From Oceanobacter sp045430275 (GTDB taxonomy: Bacteria > Pseudomonadota > Gammaproteobacteria > Pseudomonadales > Oceanobacteraceae), in contig JAILXU010000005.1 of assembly GCA_045430275.1 (NCBI GenBank), positions 124,001 through 188,000 on the forward strand: a stretch of 64,000 bases of DNA, written 5' to 3'. Under the pieces are notes generated by a model that saw nothing but the letters and a program-made list of their open reading frames with translations, had not been told where the DNA came from and ran no database searches. A program made the translations under genes and the position numbers. Each line of letters starts with the position of its first letter. Positions within the stretch are counted from its first letter, which is position 1. This document shows, piece after piece, positions 35,089 to 44,295 of the stretch.

Positions 35089-35930
35089 AAGAACGTATTC
35101 AGAAATTATTGGCTGTAACAGCAGTATCCAGCTCCCGCCGGGAAGCTGAGCGCTGGATTGCAGATGGTCGAATTACCTTGAATGGTAAGTTGGCAGTGCT
35201 GGGTGATCGAGCGGATCATCATGATGAGGTGCGACTGGATGGTCGGCCGATCAAGCTGGATGAAGTTGGGCGCTCACGCCGGGTATTGGCTTATAACAAG
35301 CCAGTTGGTGAGGTTTGTACTCGCACTGACCCGGATGGTCGGCCAACCGTATTCGAGCATTTGCCGAAAACACGCGGCGAGCGCTGGATTAATGTTGGAC
35401 GTTTGGACATCAATACCAGTGGTTTGTTGCTGTTCACCACAGACGGTGACCTGGCTAATCGCCTGATGCACCCTTCAACCGAGGTGGATCGTGAATATGC
35501 GGTTCGTGTGCGTGGGGATGTCGATGAAGCCATGATCAAACGCCTGAAAGAAGGTGTGTTGCTGGATGACGGCATGGCCAAATTCACGGATGTCCAATAC
35601 TTTGATGGCGAGGGTCAGAACAAGTGGTATCACGTTGTACTGATGGAAGGACGTAATCGGGAAGTTCGCCGTTTGTGGGAAAGTCAGGGTGTTGAGGTCA
35701 GTCGCCTGAAGCGTGTGCGTTATGGTTGTATTTTTCTGCCATCCAATATTCCGGTGGGAACCTGGGTTGAGCTGGCTCAAAAGGAATTGAATGACTTGTC
35801 CGATATGGTGGGTCTGGAGCGGAAGCGGAAGCGTCGCTTGCTAGGAAAGGAAAAGCAAAACTTCAAGCGCCAGCAGGAGCGACAGAAGATACGTCAGCAT
35901 GCGAACGGGCCACGGAAGAAGTCAGACTGA
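35085..35930 (+). CDS. rluB: 23S rRNA pseudouridine(2605) synthase
   Basis: RluB (281 residues) has an N-terminal S4 RNA-binding domain (about residues 1-55) and a RsuA-type catalytic domain with GRLDINTSGLLLFT, including the catalytic aspartate, and GRNREVRRLW. It modifies U2605 of 23S rRNA. The C-terminus is very basic (RKRKRR and more), typical of RluB. ATG overlaps the scpB stop as ATGA, completing the scpA-scpB-rluB operon. Confidence 0.94.
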   Translation: MKERIQKLLAVTAVSSSRREAERWIADGRITLNGKLAVLGDRADHHDEVRLDGRPIKLDEVGRSRRVLAYNKPVGEVCTRTDPDGRPTVFEHLPKTRGERWINVGRLDINTSGLLLFTTDGDLANRLMHPSTEVDREYAVRVRGDVDEAMIKRLKEGVLLDDGMAKFTDVQYFDGEGQNKWYHVVLMEGRNREVRRLWESQGVEVSRLKRVRYGCIFLPSNIPVGTWVELAQKELNDLSDMVGLERKRKRRLLGKEKQNFKRQQERQKIRQHANGPRKKSD

Positions 35931-35941
35931 TCGATCCAGAT

Positions 35942-36502
35942 TCAGTCTGGCCCGATGGATTCAAGAGAAAGGTGAGACCACAAGTCTTGCCTGTTCTTGT
36001 GTTCTGTTTGAAAAAGCTGGTACTGCCTGGATAACCACAAGTCTGCCCGATCCAGAATGGATTCCCGATTATCTCCGCGATTGATGCCGGTATAGCCAAT
36101 GCTAACGGTGACCCTCAGTTTTTCCTTGCCCAGCCAAAGTGTCAGATTTGCCAGAGACGATTGCAGTCGGTCGGCGATTAAGTGCGCTTTCTGCACGTTG
36201 GTGTTGGCCAGCATGATGACAATGTGATTGTGGTAGCGGCAACAAACATCGCTGGATCGCGTGTGGTGTCGAATGGAATCGAGAATGCGATTGACAATTT
36301 TATCTGAGGCTTTTGGGCCGTGCTGATGTATCAGAAGTTGTATCTGATCGACCGATAAAAACAGCATGGCACCATCACTTTTCAGCAAGGCATTACCAAG
36401 TTCTCGCCGAAAATCACTGGTCAGGGTTGAGGATGTGCTGAGTAACGAGCCGGTTGGCGCGTTATCTCTGGGATGATCCAGAGAGGGAATGGCTTGAGTC
36501 AT
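35942..36502 (-). CDS. Degenerate GGDEF-domain protein
   Basis: The 186-residue protein keeps the fold landmarks of a GGDEF domain, including KIVNRILDSIRHHTRSSDVCCRY and VTVSIGYTGINRG. Where the catalytic RxGGDEF should be, it reads RYHNHIV (residues 89-95), so the nucleotide-binding and metal residues are gone. It should not make cyclic di-GMP. It has no recognisable sensor domain, only an unstructured N-terminus of about 25 residues. The ATG at 36502 has an AAGGA site. It might bind nucleotide or a partner protein; that is inference. It converges on rluB with an 11-base gap. Confidence 0.72.
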   Translation of the reverse strand: MTQAIPSLDHPRDNAPTGSLLSTSSTLTSDFRRELGNALLKSDGAMLFLSVDQIQLLIHQHGPKASDKIVNRILDSIRHHTRSSDVCCRYHNHIVIMLANTNVQKAHLIADRLQSSLANLTLWLGKEKLRVTVSIGYTGINRGDNRESILDRADLWLSRQYQLFQTEHKNRQDLWSHLSLESIGPD

Positions 36503-36640
36503 GGTGTTCGTCCTTGTTAAGGGCTGTTCAGTAAGCATCCGAAGGCAGCAATCCGTTGGGCAAACAGTAACGATCCTTGATGTTGCTGTCTAATACGTGC
36601 TCAGTAGTTTCCCTTTTATAGCTTAAAATTATGACATAAG

Positions 36641-36676
36641 TCTCATTTTTTTGTGTTTTTGGTGCTTGAAATGAGA
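36641..36676. promoter_or_regulatory. Inverted repeat upstream of the MarR gene
   Basis: TCTCATTT (36641-36648) and AAATGAGA (36669-36676) are exact inverted repeats 20 bases apart, in an AT-rich stretch about 65 bases before the marR-type gene and between two divergent genes. It could be the regulator's own operator. The spacing is longer than in a usual MarR site, so this is tentative. Confidence 0.3.
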
Positions 36677-36741
36677 ATTTAAAAGAGTTTTATTGATCTG
36701 TATGTTTTGTGTACGAATTAAATTAATGGGCATGTTGGGGT

Positions 36742-37149
36742 ATGAAGCCAGATGAGTGTGTTTTTCATTTATTAACCCGATCAGCCAAAATGGCGACCCG
36801 TTGCTGGAAGCAGGCAGTAGAAGAGCTTGGTGTGACGGCTGTTCAAGCCAAGGTTATGAATTTCTTGTGGGTGTATGGCGAATCGGGGGTGAGTGAGCTG
36901 GGTGAGCTGTCCGCTTTGGATGGTGCTACGTTAACAGGGGTTCTGGATCGCCTGGAGCTGATGGGTATGGTGGTTCGGAAGCCGGATGGTCAGGATCGAC
37001 GATCGGTGCGTGTGTGCTTGTCTGATCAGGGGCGAGCGACGGGTGAAGCCATTCATGATGCCATGGTGCCAAGTAACGAGGCTTTTTTGGCACAGCTTTC
37101 AGAGCAGGAAGTACAAACTCTGAAGGCATTACTGAAGCGTATTGGATAG
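36742..37149 (+). CDS. MarR-family transcriptional regulator
   Basis: The 135-residue protein has a winged helix-turn-helix of MarR type: VQAKVMNFLWVYGESGVSELGELSALDGATLTGVLDRLELMG is the recognition region, followed by the wing RKPDGQDRRSVRVCLSDQG. MarR proteins bind DNA as dimers and usually respond to small ligands. The thioesterase gene follows after 37 bases on the same strand and is its likely target, by position. Confidence 0.87.
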   Translation: MKPDECVFHLLTRSAKMATRCWKQAVEELGVTAVQAKVMNFLWVYGESGVSELGELSALDGATLTGVLDRLELMGMVVRKPDGQDRRSVRVCLSDQGRATGEAIHDAMVPSNEAFLAQLSEQEVQTLKALLKRIG

Positions 37150-37186
37150 GCTGAGCAGATCAAAGAGTGTCAAAGAGGAGGGTGCA

Positions 37187-37972
37187 ATGCATATTGACGA
37201 TATTCTGAATGCTGTGGCGGCCGGAGAGATGCCGTTGGTTGCGGAAGATTGGGGTCAGGGCCGGACGACGTTTGGTGGCTTGACGGGTGCCATCTTGTGT
37301 CAGGCACTGATGCGTGACGTAGATGATGGCCGTTTGCTTCGGGTAATGGAAATCAGCTTCACTCGCCCTTTTGAAGCGTTGACACCCTACCAGATCGATA
37401 TTGAAACATTGGCAGCAGGTAAGACCGTGCTGATTCGTCAGGCTCGCTTGCTGCAAGATGGAAAGGTACGCGCGATCGCGCGTGCCGACTTTGTACGGTT
37501 GTTGCCTTCGGATGTTCAGATAACGACATTTTCGGTGCCTGATATGGCGTCGCTGAAAACGTCAAAGGTGCTGGCGGCAACCGACTTGCCCGAGTTCTTT
37601 GGGCGTTTTGAGGCCTGGGTTGCCACGCCTGCGATGCCATTTTCGGCATGCTCGGTCGCTGAGTTGGGTGGCTGGATGAAATTTTCAGAGCCACCTGAAA
37701 AAATCAGGGAGCCGCATCTGGTATGTCTGATTGACTCCTGGCCGCCCACGGCCTCACCGTATTATCAGGGCTTCAAACCTTTATCGACAGTGAGCTGGAG
37801 CATTCATTTTGCTCATCCTGGGGTGTTTGCAGAACCTGAGAAAGTGCTTGGATATCGGTCGAAGGTGAACTTTGGGGAGGGTGGAGTCAGCTCATCGAGT
37901 GCCGATATCTGGCACCCGACAAGCGGACAATTGCTGGCCAAAAGTGTTCAGACCAGTCTTATTTATGGTTAG
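37187..37972 (+). CDS. TesB-like acyl-CoA thioesterase
   Basis: The 261-residue protein is built of two hotdog halves of the TesB/4HBT_3 kind. TTFGGLTGAILCQALMRDV and the RVMEISFTRPFEAL strand lie in the N-terminal half, and WSIHFAHPGVF and SSADIWHPTSGQLLAKS in the C-terminal half. It would hydrolyse acyl-CoA in the cytoplasm. Its AGAGGAGG site is strong. It is probably co-transcribed with the MarR gene and converges with yciK, overlapping it by four bases. Confidence 0.8.
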   Translation: MHIDDILNAVAAGEMPLVAEDWGQGRTTFGGLTGAILCQALMRDVDDGRLLRVMEISFTRPFEALTPYQIDIETLAAGKTVLIRQARLLQDGKVRAIARADFVRLLPSDVQITTFSVPDMASLKTSKVLAATDLPEFFGRFEAWVATPAMPFSACSVAELGGWMKFSEPPEKIREPHLVCLIDSWPPTASPYYQGFKPLSTVSWSIHFAHPGVFAEPEKVLGYRSKVNFGEGGVSSSSADIWHPTSGQLLAKSVQTSLIYG

Positions 37973-38733
37973 GCAGAAGGAACCGAAAAGGCGTTGTCGC
38001 CCTGGGCGTCCAGACTTTGCCCATGCATGCCGATGGAGGCCGGTTCCATCAGGTACAGATACAGCGGCATGATGTCTTCGGGCTTGGTCAGGTCTTTCGG
38101 GTTTTCCGCTGGATAGGCCGCAGCACGCATGCTGGTTTGGGTTGCACCCGGATTGATGGCATTGACCCGAATCTGGCTGGTGTTTTCCAGTTCTTCGGCC
38201 ATGACCTGCATCAGACCTTCGGTGGCAAATTTGGAAACGGCGTAGGCTCCCCAGTAGGCACGGCCTTGTCGGCCAACGCTGCTGCTGGTGAAAATCACGG
38301 AAGCGTCAGCCGGTGCTTTTCTCAAAACCGGCAGCAGGTGCTTCATCAAGGCCAGTTGGCCGTTGACGTTGATTCGCATGACCTTCTGCCAGGTTTCGAT
38401 GTGGGCGCTTTCCAGTGGCGCACGCTGTCCCAGAACACCGGCATTCAGCAGGACGCCGTCCAGATGATCAAAGTTTTCTTCGATCAGCTCAGCCAGTTGG
38501 CGGTATGGATCTTCGTCTTTCTCTTCCAGATCGAAAGGAATAACCGCCGCCTGTGGCAGGCCTTCGGCTTCGATCAGGTCATAAGTGTCGTTCAGGGCTT
38601 CCTGGGTGCGGCCCAGTAATAAAACCGTGGCTCCCGCGTGGGCGTAAGTCAGAGCAGCGGTGCGGCCAATGCCATAGCCGCCGCCTGTCACCAGAATGTT
38701 GCGGCCCTTCAGAGGGTGGGAAGGTGTGTTCAT
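37969..38733 (-). CDS. yciK: Short-chain dehydrogenase YciK
   Basis: The 254-residue classical SDR has the cofactor motif TGGGYGIG, the NAGV motif (LLNAGVLG), the catalytic serine region FTSSSVGRQG and the YAVSK tetrad. The C-terminal part matches YciK proteins, whose substrate is not known. It is last in ubiG-mupP-yciK, the order seen in Pseudomonas. An ATG six codons upstream is a possible alternative start. Confidence 0.9.
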   Translation of the reverse strand: MNTPSHPLKGRNILVTGGGYGIGRTAALTYAHAGATVLLLGRTQEALNDTYDLIEAEGLPQAAVIPFDLEEKDEDPYRQLAELIEENFDHLDGVLLNAGVLGQRAPLESAHIETWQKVMRINVNGQLALMKHLLPVLRKAPADASVIFTSSSVGRQGRAYWGAYAVSKFATEGLMQVMAEELENTSQIRVNAINPGATQTSMRAAAYPAENPKDLTKPEDIMPLYLYLMEPASIGMHGQSLDAQGDNAFSVPSA

Positions 38734-38751
38734 GTGCGATTCCTGTGTCAT

Positions 38752-39405
38752 TCAAAGCAGAGTCAGTAGCTCTTCAGGGTGCTGGATCAGGGTGTCGGCA
38801 CCCCAGTGTTGAGGGTTGTCGTCGGGTTCTATGTAGCCAAACAAGGCACCAATGCTGAACATGTTGGCGGCTTTGGCGGCTTCGATGTCGCGACTGTGAT
38901 CGCCAACGTACCAGCATTCCTGAGGTGAGCACTGAAGTTCCTCGGCTCCTTTAATTAACGCGTCGGGTGCTGGTTTGGCTGTGGGCACATCATCTCCGCA
39001 GACTACGCTGTCGGCCTGGATGCCCAGAGCATCGAGCAGTGGCGTGGTGAAGCGTCGGGGTTTGTTGGTGACGATGCCCCAACGAATGCCAGTCTGTTCC
39101 AGTTGCTGGAGTGTTTTGGGGAAGCCGGTGAAGAAGGCGCTGGCGACCCCAAGGTGCTCCTGGTAGCAATTCAGTAGTTCGTTACGGCGTTCTGCAAAAT
39201 CTGGCGATTGTTCGTCTATGCCCCAGGTCAGACGTGTGAGAGCAGCGCCGCCATTGCTGACCTGTTCCCGAATGCGTGCATAAAGTAGGGCTTCAAGGCC
39301 GGATTGCTGGCGCAACAGATTGACCACCGCGCCAAAATCCGGGGCGGTATCAACCAGTGTGCCGTCAAGGTCAAACAGAATGGCCGCCGGTCGGGTCGGT
39401 TTCAT
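38752..39405 (-). CDS. mupP: N-acetylmuramic acid 6-phosphate phosphatase MupP
   Basis: The 217-residue HAD hydrolase carries FDLDGTLVDTAPD with the nucleophile aspartate, the TNKPRRF loop, and the GDHSRDIEAA acidic motif. Many databases call such proteins phosphoglycolate phosphatase. The position between ubiG and yciK is that of Pseudomonas MupP, which dephosphorylates MurNAc 6-phosphate in the cell-wall recycling route that makes UDP-MurNAc without de novo synthesis. The start overlaps the ubiG stop by four bases. Confidence 0.82.
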   Translation of the reverse strand: MKPTRPAAILFDLDGTLVDTAPDFGAVVNLLRQQSGLEALLYARIREQVSNGGAALTRLTWGIDEQSPDFAERRNELLNCYQEHLGVASAFFTGFPKTLQQLEQTGIRWGIVTNKPRRFTTPLLDALGIQADSVVCGDDVPTAKPAPDALIKGAEELQCSPQECWYVGDHSRDIEAAKAANMFSIGALFGYIEPDDNPQHWGADTLIQHPEELLTLL

Positions 39406-40121
39406 GAGGCGTTGACCGGCTTTTCGGTGGCCATCAGATAATTGACGGAAACGTCGTTGTCCTTGAGTTTGTAGATGCGAGTCAGCGGGTTGTAGACCAT
39501 GCCGGTCATGTCGGTGACGTTCAGGCCCGCGTCACGACACCATTGGCTCAGCTCGCTGGGTTTGATGAATTTGGCGTAGTCGTGCGTGCCAGCAGGCAGC
39601 AAACGCAACAGGTACTCAGCGCCGACAATCGCAAACGCGTAAGACTTGGGGTTGCGATTCAGAGTCGAGAAAAACACCTTGCCACCGGGTTTGACCAAAC
39701 GGGTGCAGGCTCGAATCACAGAGGCTGGATCAGGGACGTGCTCCAGCATTTCCAGACAGGTGACGGTATCAAAGGATTCGGGTTGTTCTTCAGCCAGTTG
39801 TTCGACGGGGATCTGACGGTAGTTGATCTCCAGGCCGGATTCCAGGGCGTGCAGTTTGGCAACATTCAAGGGTGCTTCGCCCATGTCGATACCGCTGACC
39901 TGAGCGCCGCGCTGGGCCATGGCCTCACTCAAGATTCCCCCGCCGCAGCCGACGTCGAGGACGGTTTTCCCTGCCAGATGCGCCAGGTCGTCGATGTAGT
40001 TGCAGCGCAGCGGGTTGATGTCATGGAGCGGTTTGAACTCACTTTCCGGGTCCCACCAGCGACTGGCCAAGGCTTCAAACTTGGCAATTTCACTGGCGTC
40101 GACGTTCTGGTGCGTGGTCAT
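39402..40121 (-). CDS. ubiG: Ubiquinone biosynthesis O-methyltransferase
   Basis: UbiG (239 residues) performs both O-methylations of ubiquinone synthesis. It has the SAM loop VLDVGCGGGILSEAMA, the early RWWDPESEFKPLHDINPLR signature, and a post-core CLEMLEHVPDP motif. It is first in the minus-strand group with mupP and yciK. It stops inside the mupP start (four-base overlap). The mtaD gene ends upstream, 33 bases away. Confidence 0.95.
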   Translation of the reverse strand: MTTHQNVDASEIAKFEALASRWWDPESEFKPLHDINPLRCNYIDDLAHLAGKTVLDVGCGGGILSEAMAQRGAQVSGIDMGEAPLNVAKLHALESGLEINYRQIPVEQLAEEQPESFDTVTCLEMLEHVPDPASVIRACTRLVKPGGKVFFSTLNRNPKSYAFAIVGAEYLLRLLPAGTHDYAKFIKPSELSQWCRDAGLNVTDMTGMVYNPLTRIYKLKDNDVSVNYLMATEKPVNAS

Positions 40122-40154
40122 TGTGTGTTTCCTTGTTCGAAAAATAAATATTGG

Positions 40155-41462
40155 TTAGCCGCTGATGCTGCGCTGCCAGGAATGTGCCTGTGCGAGCAGT
40201 TCATCCATGGGAAGGGTGGTGAGCTGTCCGTCTTTTAACAGGCATTGACCTGCCACCCAGACATGGGAAGTGAACTGGCTGCTACCGGTGTAGACCAGTT
40301 GCGAAATCGGGTTGTACATCGGCTGCATCGCAATATCGGTCATGGTGATGGCCTGCAGATCGGCGTATTTTCCGGGTTTAATCGAGCCGGTCTGATCGCT
40401 GATGCCCAGTGCTTTGGCTCCACCGATTGTGGCCATTTCCAGAGCCTGCCAGGCAGGTAATGCACTGGCGTCGCTGGCGACGGCTTTGGCCAGTAGCGCG
40501 GCGGTTTGCATTTCAGCTTGCATATTCAGATCGTTGTTGCTGGCAGCGCCATCGGTGCCCAATCCGACATTGATGCCGGAGGACAGCAGTTGTGCAACCG
40601 GGCTGAAGCCGCTGGCCAGTTTCAGGTTGGACTCCGGGCAGTGAACAATGCTGGCACCAGACTGGCGGAAAATCTCCAGGTCGTCGTCGTTCACCTGGGT
40701 CATGTGGGCGCAACTGACGTGTGCATCCAGAAAGCCGAGCTGAGCCAATCGCTGACTCGGGCGACAGCCATGTAATTCCAGGCTCTGGCTAACCTCGAAG
40801 GCGGTTTCATGCAGGTGAATTTGCACTGGCATGTTGAATTCTGCGGCCAATATGCTGATTTGGCGCAGCGGCGCATCCGAAATGGTGTAGGGCGCGTGAG
40901 GCCCGAGACCAATGCTGACCAATGGCTGATGTCGATACTGTTCATGGACAGTCAGTGCTTTTTGAATGTATTCATCCGGGTTCTGGCCGTAGGCGCTGGG
41001 GAAGTCGATAACCGGTGTGAAGCTGACACAACGCACGCCCGTTTCAATGGCAGCATCCAGTACGCCATCGGGGTAGAAGTACATATCTGCAAACGTGGTG
41101 GTGCCGGAGCGCAACATTTCGGCAATGGCCAGTCGCGTGCCCTGATAGACAAAATCACGATCAACCCAGCGGCTTTCGGCAGGCCAGATGTGATCCTGTA
41201 GCCAGGACATCAGTGGCAAGTCGTCGGCCATGCCACGAAACAGGCTCATGGCGGCGTGGCCGTGTGCGTTAACGTAGCCAGGCATCAGCAGGTGTTCGGA
41301 CAGATCCACTTCTTCATCAAATGGCTGATCAGGGGCGTCCATTGAATGAATGGCCAGTATTTGACCGTCTCGAATATAAACCCGTTGGTGTTCAAGCACT
41401 TCCGGAGGCGAGGTTTGCATGGTGATCAGCCAACGGGCGTTCAGACGAGTGGTTCGGGACAT
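40155..41462 (-). CDS. mtaD: Methylthioadenosine/S-adenosylhomocysteine deaminase
   Basis: The 435-residue amidohydrolase has the metal-binding HxH in NAHGHAAMSLFRG, a His in the HLHETAFEV strand, and the aspartate in GLGTDGAASNNDLNM. It belongs to the TRZ/ATZ group. Its order next to ubiG and gyrA matches Pseudomonas PA3170, characterised as a 5'-methylthioadenosine deaminase, so the same role is likely. The mtnA isomerase gene that accompanies it in Pseudomonas is absent here; gyrA follows directly on the other strand. Confidence 0.85.
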   Translation of the reverse strand: MSRTTRLNARWLITMQTSPPEVLEHQRVYIRDGQILAIHSMDAPDQPFDEEVDLSEHLLMPGYVNAHGHAAMSLFRGMADDLPLMSWLQDHIWPAESRWVDRDFVYQGTRLAIAEMLRSGTTTFADMYFYPDGVLDAAIETGVRCVSFTPVIDFPSAYGQNPDEYIQKALTVHEQYRHQPLVSIGLGPHAPYTISDAPLRQISILAAEFNMPVQIHLHETAFEVSQSLELHGCRPSQRLAQLGFLDAHVSCAHMTQVNDDDLEIFRQSGASIVHCPESNLKLASGFSPVAQLLSSGINVGLGTDGAASNNDLNMQAEMQTAALLAKAVASDASALPAWQALEMATIGGAKALGISDQTGSIKPGKYADLQAITMTDIAMQPMYNPISQLVYTGSSQFTSHVWVAGQCLLKDGQLTTLPMDELLAQAHSWQRSISG

Positions 41463-41660
41463 TGAGTGTCTCCAGGATGCAGAGGAACCAAAAAGGGCGG
41501 CAGTATATCAAGCTCTGCGGTGCGGCGGCGAGCTTGTGGCCCGAGTATCTTGCTTAGGCATCCCTGTAATCTGTGCTACCATTCGCGGCTTTGATTTGAC
41601 TGGGCACAGGGTGCTTATCACGGCTTTATGTACCAGAGCCGAACGGGTAATGGGTTGAAT

Positions 41661-44267
41661 ATGGGTGAAATAGCCAAAGAAGTCCTTCCGATTAACATCG
41701 AAGACGAATTGCAACAATCCTATCTGGATTACGCCATGAGCGTAATCGTAGGACGGGCCTTGCCCGATGTACGAGATGGTCTCAAGCCAGTTCATCGACG
41801 TGTGTTGCATGCCATGAACGTGCTTGGCAACGACTGGAACAAGCCCTACAAAAAGTCCGCCCGTGTGGTGGGTGACGTCATCGGTAAGTATCACCCTCAC
41901 GGTGACTCTGCGGTGTACGACACCATTGTCCGCCTGGCTCAGGATTTCTCCATGCGTTACATGCTGGTGGATGGTCAGGGGAACTTTGGTTCCATTGATG
42001 GCGACTCCGCTGCTGCCATGCGTTATACCGAAATTCGTATGAATAAAATCAGCCACGATATGCTGGCTGACATTGACAAGGAAACGGTCAATTGGGTGCC
42101 TAACTACGATGGCACCGAACAAATTCCAGAAGTTATGCCAACCCGTGTGCCGAACCTGCTGGTGAACGGTTCGGCCGGTATTGCGGTGGGGATGGCAACC
42201 AATATACCGCCGCACAATCTGACTGAAGTGATGAACGGCTGTCTGGCTCTGATTGATAATCCCGAGCTGGATGTGGATGCGCTGATGGAATTCATTCCAG
42301 GCCCTGACTTCCCGACTGGCGCATTTATTAATGGCCGGGAAGGCATTGTGGAGGCGTATCGGACTGGCCGGGGTCGTATTTATTTACGGGCTCGTCATCA
42401 TTTTGAAGAAGATGACAAAAACGGCAAGGTCAGCATTATTTTCACCGAAATTCCTTACATGGTGAACAAGGCGCGGTTGATTGAGAAAATCGCCGAGCTG
42501 GTCAAGGACAAAAAGATTGAAGGCATCACCGAATTGCGCGATGAGTCCGATAAGGACGGCATGCGCATTGTCGTAGAGTTGCGCCGTAACGAAATGCCAG
42601 AAGTCGTGTTGAATAATCTGTTTGCGCAGACTCAATTACAGGGTGTGTTTGGTATCAATACCGTCGCTTTGGTCGACGGTCAGCCGCGCACGCTGAATCT
42701 CAAAGAGCTGCTTGAGGCGTTTGTTAAGCACCGTCGTGAAGTCGTCACGCGTCGCACCATCTTCGAATTACGCAAAGCCCGTGAGCGTGGTCATATTCTG
42801 GAAGGTTTGGCATTGGCACTGGCCAATATTGATCCGGTGATTGAATTGATCAAGGCATCTCCCAATGCGGCGGATGCGCGTGAAAAACTGATGGCCGCCG
42901 CCTGGATGCCGGGCGATGTGCTGGATATGCTGAAGCAAGCGGGTGAACACGCGTGTCGCCCAGATGACTTGCCGGAGCAATACGGCTTCCGGGGTGGGCA
43001 GTACTATCTTTCTCCGGTTCAGGCGCAGGCGATTCTGGATTTGCGTTTGCAGAAGTTGACCGGGCTGGAGCACGACAAGCTGATCGAAGAATATCAGCAG
43101 AAACTGGCCGAAATAGCCGAGTATCTGGATATTCTGGGCAGCCCTGAACGTTTGATGCAATTGATTCGTGAAGAGCTGGAAGCGATTCGAGCCGAATACG
43201 GTGATGAGCGCCGCAGCGAAATTCTGGCGGTCAAACGTGATTTGAGCATGGCGGATCTGATTCCAGAAGAAGATCTGGTGTTGACGTTGTCTCATGGCGG
43301 CTATGCCAAAACCCAGTCGGTGGATGTGTATCAGGCCCAGAAACGCGGTGGCAAAGGCAAGTCGGCGACGTCCGTGAAAGATGAGGACTTTGTTGAGCAT
43401 CTGCTGGTCGCCAACAGTCACGATACCGTGCTGTGTTTCACCGATGCGGGCAAGGTGTTCTGGCTGACGGTGTACGATATTCCTCAAGCGGGCCGTAACG
43501 CAAAAGGTCGCCCGATTGTGAATGTTTTGAACTTGTCGGATGACGAACGTGTGACGGCTATTTTGCCCGTCGATGAATACAGCGCTGACCGATATGTCTT
43601 TATGGCGACGGCGCGTGGCACGGTGAAGAAAACCTCTCTGGATCAGTTTTCTCGTCCGCGCAGCAGTGGCTTGATTGCGTGTGAACTGGATGATGGTGAT
43701 CATCTGGTGGGCGTGGCCATTACCGACGGTCAGCAAGATATCATGCTGGTGACAGACGCTGGCAAGGCTGTGCGTTTCTACGAAGGTCAGGATGCGGAAG
43801 GCAAGGGCGGCGTTCGTCCAATGGGCCGAACCGCACGTGGTGTTCGTGGTGTGACGCTGGGTGAAGGCCAGCGAGTGATGTCGCTGATCATTCCTCAGGA
43901 AGGCGGTCAGTTGCTGACGGCTTCCGAGCGTGGCTTCGGCAAGCGCACCGACGTGTCGGAATTCCCGACCAAGGGACGAGGCACCCAGGGTGTGATCGCA
44001 CTGGTTACCAATGACCGTAATGGCCGCCTGATTGGCGCAGTGCAGGTGTTTGACGGCGATGAAGTGATGTTGATCAGTGATCAGGGTACGTTGGTTCGTA
44101 CGCGTGCTGATGAGGTGTCCAGTCTTGGTCGAAATACCCAGGGCGTCACGTTGATCAAGGTCGCGGATAAAGAAAAGCTGGTTGGTCTTGAAAGCATTTG
44201 TGAGCCGACAGCGGAAGCCGATGATGAAACAGATGGGGCGGATGCTCCAGAGACCGTTGAAGCCTGA
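41661..44267 (+). CDS. gyrA: DNA gyrase subunit A
   Basis: GyrA (868 residues) cuts and rejoins DNA in gyrase. The catalytic tyrosine is Y122 in AAMRYTEIR. The quinolone-determining region has S83 and D87 (HPHGDSAVYD), the wild-type, susceptible residues by E. coli numbering. The C-terminal wrapping domain carries the GyrA box as QKRGGKG. The start at 41661 agrees with the E. coli N-terminus. serC starts 28 bases later, and the genes down to pyrF run on the same strand. Confidence 0.98.
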   Translation: MGEIAKEVLPINIEDELQQSYLDYAMSVIVGRALPDVRDGLKPVHRRVLHAMNVLGNDWNKPYKKSARVVGDVIGKYHPHGDSAVYDTIVRLAQDFSMRYMLVDGQGNFGSIDGDSAAAMRYTEIRMNKISHDMLADIDKETVNWVPNYDGTEQIPEVMPTRVPNLLVNGSAGIAVGMATNIPPHNLTEVMNGCLALIDNPELDVDALMEFIPGPDFPTGAFINGREGIVEAYRTGRGRIYLRARHHFEEDDKNGKVSIIFTEIPYMVNKARLIEKIAELVKDKKIEGITELRDESDKDGMRIVVELRRNEMPEVVLNNLFAQTQLQGVFGINTVALVDGQPRTLNLKELLEAFVKHRREVVTRRTIFELRKARERGHILEGLALALANIDPVIELIKASPNAADAREKLMAAAWMPGDVLDMLKQAGEHACRPDDLPEQYGFRGGQYYLSPVQAQAILDLRLQKLTGLEHDKLIEEYQQKLAEIAEYLDILGSPERLMQLIREELEAIRAEYGDERRSEILAVKRDLSMADLIPEEDLVLTLSHGGYAKTQSVDVYQAQKRGGKGKSATSVKDEDFVEHLLVANSHDTVLCFTDAGKVFWLTVYDIPQAGRNAKGRPIVNVLNLSDDERVTAILPVDEYSADRYVFMATARGTVKKTSLDQFSRPRSSGLIACELDDGDHLVGVAITDGQQDIMLVTDAGKAVRFYEGQDAEGKGGVRPMGRTARGVRGVTLGEGQRVMSLIIPQEGGQLLTASERGFGKRTDVSEFPTKGRGTQGVIALVTNDRNGRLIGAVQVFDGDEVMLISDQGTLVRTRADEVSSLGRNTQGVTLIKVADKEKLVGLESICEPTAEADDETDGADAPETVEA

Positions 44268-44295
44268 TTGGCCTTCTGACGAATTATTGACAGTA

